A stretch of DNA of 9,785 nucleotides from an uncultured Bacilli bacterium (GTDB lineage Bacteria > Bacillota_I > Bacilli_A > RFN20 > CAG-826): NCBI GenBank assembly GCA_905236085.1, contig CAJOOD010000162.1, positions 1 through 9,785 on the forward strand, in the 5' to 3' direction. Position 1 is the first letter of the stretch, and each line of letters starts with the position of its first letter. The notes below the pieces were generated by a model, which made no database searches, was not told where the DNA came from, and saw only the letters and a list, made by a program, of their open reading frames with translations. Position numbers and translations under genes: made by a program. Shown here piece by piece: positions 5,700 to 9,785 of the stretch.

Positions 5700-6478
5700 A
5701 ATTTAGACACCTTATCTAATATTTCTTTATCTTCTTTAGATAATTCAAAATCATAATTAAAATTAACCATCATATGTTCTTTGCTCTTACTTCTAGGAAG
5801 AGGTAGAGCTCCTAATAAATCGACATATTTAAGACATAACTGCGAGGCAGTAACGTTATTTCTTTTAGCTATTTCTTGGATGGTTTTATCTTTTAACATT
5901 CTTCCAGAACCTAATGGAGAATAAGCCTCGACAAGAATATTATTTTCATGGCAATAATCTATCACCTTATTTGGTACACGACCAACATGAATCCATATCT
6001 GATTAGCGAATATTGGCTCATCAGAATATTCTTGGATATTTTTAAGATCATTGACATTAAAATTAGAGACACCTAGATGTTTAATCTTGCCTTCCTTTTT
6101 TGCATCTAGCATAGCTCTCCATACTTCTCTATTTCCTTTATGATATCTACCACCTGGAAGAGTCATAAGAGCCCATGGCTTAGGAGCGTGGATGAGCATT
6201 AAATCTAAATATTCCACTCCTAATCTCGCGATAGATTCATCTATAGCCCTCTTGGCTCCTTCATAATTCTTAATCTCCGCGGGAATCTTAGATGTCAACC
6301 AATAATCTTCTCTATTGAGTTTAAGTTCTTTAATCGCTTCTCCCATCTCGGATTCGTTTTGATATGATATCGCAGTGTCAAAATGACGATAGCCTATTTC
6401 ATAGCCTTCAATAAATACTCTTTTCGCATCTTCTTTGCTTATTTGCCAGAAGCCTAATCCTGGATTGGTAATATTCAT
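5696..6478 (-). CDS. Aldo/keto reductase
   Basis: This 260-aa protein is a cytosolic NAD(P)H-dependent carbonyl reductase of the AKR superfamily (TIM barrel). The full catalytic tetrad is present: D34 and Y39 in FDTAISYQNE, K64 in LTSKIPAE and H97 in DLMLIHAPKP. Further family blocks are GVSNF, EAYSPLGSGR and the cofactor-binding LPRSKSKEHMMVNF near the C-terminus. The length is slightly short because the N-terminus begins directly at NPGLGFWQ, but the start is firm: a strong GGGAGGAG ribosome site ends 7 nt before the ATG. It matches the plant/bacterial-type small reductases (2,5-diketo-gluconate reductase-like). The true substrate, probably a sugar aldehyde or methylglyoxal-type carbonyl, cannot be told from sequence. 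It is the first gene of an operon with the downstream lipoprotein (4-nt overlap) and divergent from the broken GNAT gene. Confidence 0.92.
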   Translation of the reverse strand: MNITNPGLGFWQISKEDAKRVFIEGYEIGYRHFDTAISYQNESEMGEAIKELKLNREDYWLTSKIPAEIKNYEGAKRAIDESIARLGVEYLDLMLIHAPKPWALMTLPGGRYHKGNREVWRAMLDAKKEGKIKHLGVSNFNVNDLKNIQEYSDEPIFANQIWIHVGRVPNKVIDYCHENNILVEAYSPLGSGRMLKDKTIQEIAKRNNVTASQLCLKYVDLLGALPLPRSKSKEHMMVNFNYDFELSKEDKEILDKVSKL

Positions 6479-6572
6479 AATTTCTCTCCTCCCATTAGTA
6501 TAGCAAGACTTTTAAAAATATGCTTAATAAATTAAGTTGTTATTTTCTTAAATCAATATCAAACTTTATCTC

Positions 6573-7242
6573 GTGATGAAAAACAAAAGCAATATCGATA
6601 TCGAAAACATGAGAAAACAATTCCTTGATTATTGCTTAAATAAAGGAATGGATAAAACACTATTTCTCAATAAGGATAATTTAGAAAGATACGCTGAAAC
6701 GACCTCTAGTGGATATAATGGCTATCCATTATTTGATTATTCTTTTCATAATAAATTCAACGAAAATGAATGTTATAAGATGCTAAAAGTTGATTTTAAA
6801 AGTAGGTTAGGAAAAACCATAGGTATTGCTACCCCCAATTATGAATCAATATTAATGATTGAAGCGCCTCTAACAAAATTAACTGGAGCCTGGCAATATG
6901 TTAGATCAGTTAATCTATCTAACTTTTATCTACTTTTTACTCCCACTACAAATAGACAAAATGCTTTTGAAAAATATGCTTTAAAGCAAAGAGAAGAATA
7001 CCTCGATGCAAATACGTGGTATCTATACATATTTGTCACTAAAAAAAGAACTTCAAAGAAGTGGGTATGGCAAGCAATTAATATCTTTAGTAATATCCTT
7101 TGCTAAGGAATATAAATATAGATTATGTCTAGAAACCAATTTAGAAGGCAACATCAAAATGTATGAAAATTTTGGCTTTAAAGTTGTTAAATCATCGATA
7201 TATAAGAATCAAGTAAAACATTTTGTTTTATTACTCGAATAA
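6573..7242 (+). pseudogene. GNAT-family N-acetyltransferase split by a frameshift
   Basis: Two overlapping frames make one acetyltransferase. The first (6573-7106) holds the N-terminal part, including TIGIATPNYESILMIEAP and LTGAWQYVRSV, up to DANTWYLYIFVTKK. The second frame then supplies ELQRSGYGKQLISLV with the acetyl-CoA-binding Q-x-x-G-x-G loop, and LETNLEGNIKMYENFGFKVV, the typical GNAT C-terminal block. Removing one A from the seven-A run at 7041-7047 joins them into about 222 aa, a normal length. In frame one the product stops at 7106 after a non-homologous tail and lacks the cofactor loop, so it should be inactive. GNAT enzymes transfer acetyl from acetyl-CoA to an amine; the substrate is unknown. 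The lesion may be a mutation, a reversible homopolymer length change, RNA polymerase slippage rescue, or a sequencing error. The start is uncertain (GTG 6573 or ATG 6576) because no Shine-Dalgarno is visible. Confidence 0.8.
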
Positions 7243-7322
7243 ATAACGATATAAAATATTATTTGCTAAAAGCATCTTTTTTATAGAAAATAAATGTGTA
7301 TTTATAAGGAGAAACATAGATT

Positions 7323-9656
7323 ATGAAAATTAAGCAACTTATAACTCTAGCTCTTATACCTGCTTTATTAAGTTCATGTGGCGGTGGTGGAGGTGAAGAG
7401 TTAACTTCCAGTTCTGAATCCGTATCATCATCAACATCCGAATCTACTGCTCAACAAATAAATGTGACCATGCATTCACATCTTACTAGCGAGGACGAAT
7501 ATCAAGATACTGTTACATATGATGATGCCTATTTCTTAAGAGATTCTCATTATGCTAATTATGATTTAGCGCTTCTATCAGCCTTTGGCTGTGGTGCTGC
7601 ATATGTCGATGGTTCAGATAAAACAGGTCGTAAGATAACATCATTCTTACAAGATACTGGCTTTGAAGATATTGCTTTAAATCAATACTATAGCAGAAAC
7701 ATTACCTTAGAAGATTCTATTGGTGTTGTTATAGGCAAGAAAACTATTATCAATCAAGGCAATGAATTCACCCTTCTTGCCGTATTCCCAAGAAATGGTG
7801 GATATGGATATGAATGGTATGGAGATTTTAATATCGGCGCGAGTGGAGCCCATACTGGCTTCTTATTAGCAAGAGATGAAATCCTTAGATTCATGAAATC
7901 ATATATCAATAAATATGATGTAACTGGTGATGTTAAAGTCTGGACCGCTGGATATAGTAGAGGAGCCGCTGCAGCGGGCTTCGTCGCAGGCTACCTTGTG
8001 GATAATCCTAATTATCTTGGCGATAAAGTTAATATCACCGCTGATGATATCTATAGCTACAATATCGCCACTCCTAATTGTATTCCTACTGGCATCATTG
8101 CGAGTGATATCCTAAATGTCTCTGGAGATCGTGGAGAAGGCTTCTATGATAGCGAAGGCGAAGCTTATATTTATAACGGAGCAGATGACTTTATTCATCC
8201 TGATAGTGATGGTAAATACGATTGCATTCACAATTTTGTCGCTGATGGAGACTTTATTCCAACCCTTCCTCCTGAAAAGTGGGACTTTACTCGTTATGGT
8301 AAAACTTATTATATCGATTTTGGTAGCGATGAAATGATCTCCTATTTAAGAGAATTATCTCCAGAAACCGCGGACAAATTCAGCGGTGGTAAGAATTATT
8401 CTAGCCAATTCCCAGTTAAAACATTTGATTTAGAAACATTTGATATTGTGGAAACTGGCGAGACTATCTCTCCTGAAAAAATGATTGAAAACAAATTATA
8501 CGCGATTATGTTTTTAACTGAAGGTAGAGAAGATTATGCGGCATCCGAATATTCTAAAGTCTTTGGTGCCTTAATTTGTAGTGTGATGAATAATCAAAGT
8601 GGCTTTACTGGATTATTAACAAATCTTGGTGAGGTTATCGGCGCAGTCTTATCTAATTATGTGGCCTTCGTCGAACAAAAATATAATCTTGAAGAAAATG
8701 CTGCAGTAGCTAATATCGCTATGGGTCTTGTCGAAATGATGGGTAAGACAATCGACAATCCGGCTGAATATAATGATCAAGAATTCCTTAAAGATTTATT
8801 AGATTATCTCATCAATGATTATCAAAGCGACACTAATGCATATCTGCGCTCATTTAAGATTGCGGCTTTAATTCCCGCTCCATATGGAAATCTATATCTT
8901 AAATTATTAAGATTCGCTAAAGATGAAAAATTACAAGCAACAACAGTCGATAGCCTACTTTATCTATTAGTCAAATTTATCACCGATAATAACGAAGATG
9001 AAGAAGTCATCGCGATGGTTAAAACACTCGCCGGATTAATTCCAGCAGAATACGCTGCCATGTTACCTATGTTTGCAGGTAAGACATATAATGATGAAGA
9101 TTATCCAGATGAAATCAGCAAAACAACTGCAGTTCTATTTGATATTTTCCATAACTGTGCTTATGGAAGTGAAAAATTAGATACCAATGCTGATACATAT
9201 AGATATACATTATTATCTCTTGTTTGCTTTGCCGCTTTAAGTGGTTATCCACTAATTAGTAACCTAGTAATAAATGGTGCTTGTTCTAGTGGAGAAACCA
9301 TGACAAGTGATCCTGCTTTACTCACGGACTTTGCAGGAGATGTCTTAAAATTAGCCTTACCAAAAGATGAAGATGGCAACAGCAAATCATTAAAAGAAGT
9401 CGCTGATGAATCATTAAAAGGATTATTAGAAGACACTAAAAACGATGATATAGAATATTATGTCGATATATTAATTAATGATGTTGATGAACTTAGAGAT
9501 ATGTTATTCACCGTATTAACAGATGCAGAAGGTGCATATAGTCTCTCTAGAGATATCGAGAACGCTTATACATTCATCGATATGGTGCAATTCCTAGTCC
9601 CTGCTCATTATCATGAATTATATATTTGCTATCTAAAGACACATATAAGCAAATAA
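7323..9656 (+). CDS. Large lipoprotein with class-3-lipase-like alpha/beta-hydrolase domain
   Basis: This 777-aa protein has a type II signal peptide (MKIK, hydrophobic core, lipobox ending at C19). Gly5 and a Ser/Glu/Thr-rich linker reach ~residue 45, so it should be anchored on the outer membrane face. Residues ~60-345 look like a lipase class 3 hydrolase: FTLLAVF strand, nucleophile elbow G210-Y-S212-R-G214, and D310-F-I-P-T-L-P-P, matching the Asp motif D-x-V-P-x-L-P-P of fungal class 3 lipases. Residues ~350-750 are mostly helical with no motif I recognise. The C-terminus has AHYHELYICYL (H762, H764), where a catalytic His could lie; that is inference. It probably hydrolyses a lipid or other ester, substrate unknown. 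AAGGAG lies about 12 nt upstream of the ATG, a slightly long spacing. It appears monocistronic, ending before the terminator at 9731. Confidence 0.82.
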   Translation: MKIKQLITLALIPALLSSCGGGGGEELTSSSESVSSSTSESTAQQINVTMHSHLTSEDEYQDTVTYDDAYFLRDSHYANYDLALLSAFGCGAAYVDGSDKTGRKITSFLQDTGFEDIALNQYYSRNITLEDSIGVVIGKKTIINQGNEFTLLAVFPRNGGYGYEWYGDFNIGASGAHTGFLLARDEILRFMKSYINKYDVTGDVKVWTAGYSRGAAAAGFVAGYLVDNPNYLGDKVNITADDIYSYNIATPNCIPTGIIASDILNVSGDRGEGFYDSEGEAYIYNGADDFIHPDSDGKYDCIHNFVADGDFIPTLPPEKWDFTRYGKTYYIDFGSDEMISYLRELSPETADKFSGGKNYSSQFPVKTFDLETFDIVETGETISPEKMIENKLYAIMFLTEGREDYAASEYSKVFGALICSVMNNQSGFTGLLTNLGEVIGAVLSNYVAFVEQKYNLEENAAVANIAMGLVEMMGKTIDNPAEYNDQEFLKDLLDYLINDYQSDTNAYLRSFKIAALIPAPYGNLYLKLLRFAKDEKLQATTVDSLLYLLVKFITDNNEDEEVIAMVKTLAGLIPAEYAAMLPMFAGKTYNDEDYPDEISKTTAVLFDIFHNCAYGSEKLDTNADTYRYTLLSLVCFAALSGYPLISNLVINGACSSGETMTSDPALLTDFAGDVLKLALPKDEDGNSKSLKEVADESLKGLLEDTKNDDIEYYVDILINDVDELRDMLFTVLTDAEGAYSLSRDIENAYTFIDMVQFLVPAHYHELYICYLKTHISK

Positions 9657-9730
9657 TTCCGCAAAACTAGGATATTTATTAAGAATTTTAAAAAACAAAG
9701 ATAAATTCCATATTATTTTCACGAACCACT

Positions 9731-9766
9731 AAAACTCCTAAGGCAATACCGCTGAAGGAGTTTTTT
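9731..9766 (+). terminator. Rho-independent terminator after the lipase-like lipoprotein gene
   Basis: AAAACTCCT (9731-9739) pairs with AGGAGTTTT (9756-9764), a 9-bp stem with a 16-nt loop, and a T6 run covers 9761-9766. It lies 74 nt past the stop codon. The bases between (9657-9730) are AT-rich and show no gene. Confidence 0.8.
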
Positions 9767-9785
9767 AATATATAGGAACTGTAAA

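Noticed and set aside
6497..6505. Extended -10 (TGCTATACT, minus strand) for the aldo/keto reductase operon
   Set aside because: The predicted start point would fall within the GGGAGGAG ribosome site (6486-6493), so it is unlikely to drive this operon.
7243..7322. Repeat-like AAAATATT...TTTGCTAAAAG and possible -35/-10 hexamers upstream of the lipase-like gene
   Set aside because: The match to the 30-bp repeat needs gaps and is expected in such AT-rich DNA. The TTGCTA/TATAGA pair has a spacer of only 13 nt.
7927..8337. Short plus-strand open frames inside the lipase-like gene, and a minus-strand one at 9245-9436
   Set aside because: They are out-of-frame shadows of the long lipoprotein gene with hydrophobic composition caused by frame shift.

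Overview
The window is AT-rich DNA that reads with the standard bacterial code (TGG is Trp and TGA acts as a stop). Shine-Dalgarno sites are of AAGGAG type. Two lipoproteins carry a short signal peptide, an (I/S)SC lipobox and a Ser-rich linker. Together these suggest a low-GC Firmicute, most like the uncultured gut Bacilli near Mollicutes/Erysipelotrichia. That placement is inferred from style, not from a marker gene.

Left part (1-4149). Two diverged copies of one two-gene module lie here. The first gene encodes an N-terminal helix-turn-helix followed by a DUF3990-type domain with HGS and DFGxGFYL motifs, probably ADP-ribosyltransferase-like. The second gene overlaps its end by about 20 nt and encodes a partner with a W(I/L)GF(I/F)Y...SSK...YY.L(Y)H..D signature. 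Copy 1 (1-1744, + strand, cut by the window edge) is decaying: its first gene has a frameshift near 82-93 and an in-frame TAA at 589-591, while the partner is intact and has an extra C-terminal region. Copy 2 (4149-2781, - strand) is intact and is bracketed by a 29-30 bp near-identical direct repeat (2750-2779 and 4109-4138) that touches the ends of the two genes almost exactly. A BspA-type leucine-rich-repeat gene (1826-2659) with its own terminator lies between the copies. The arrangement looks like a mobile toxin-antitoxin-like or defence-like cassette next to an older inactivated relative. The toxin/antitoxin roles are inference.

Middle part (4206-7242). A seven-helix membrane protein gene (+) runs divergently from module copy 2. 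It converges on a two-gene minus-strand operon, an aldo/keto reductase followed through an ATGA overlap by a small lipoprotein. A GNAT acetyltransferase gene (+) diverges from the reductase and is split by one extra base in a run of seven A.

Right part (7323-9656). A large lipoprotein (777 aa) carries a class-3-lipase-like alpha/beta-hydrolase domain with a GYSRG nucleophile elbow and a DFIPTLPP motif. It is followed by a rho-independent terminator at 9731-9766. No rRNA, tRNA, CRISPR array, transposase or integrase gene was seen, and no stretch over 300 bases lacks a gene.
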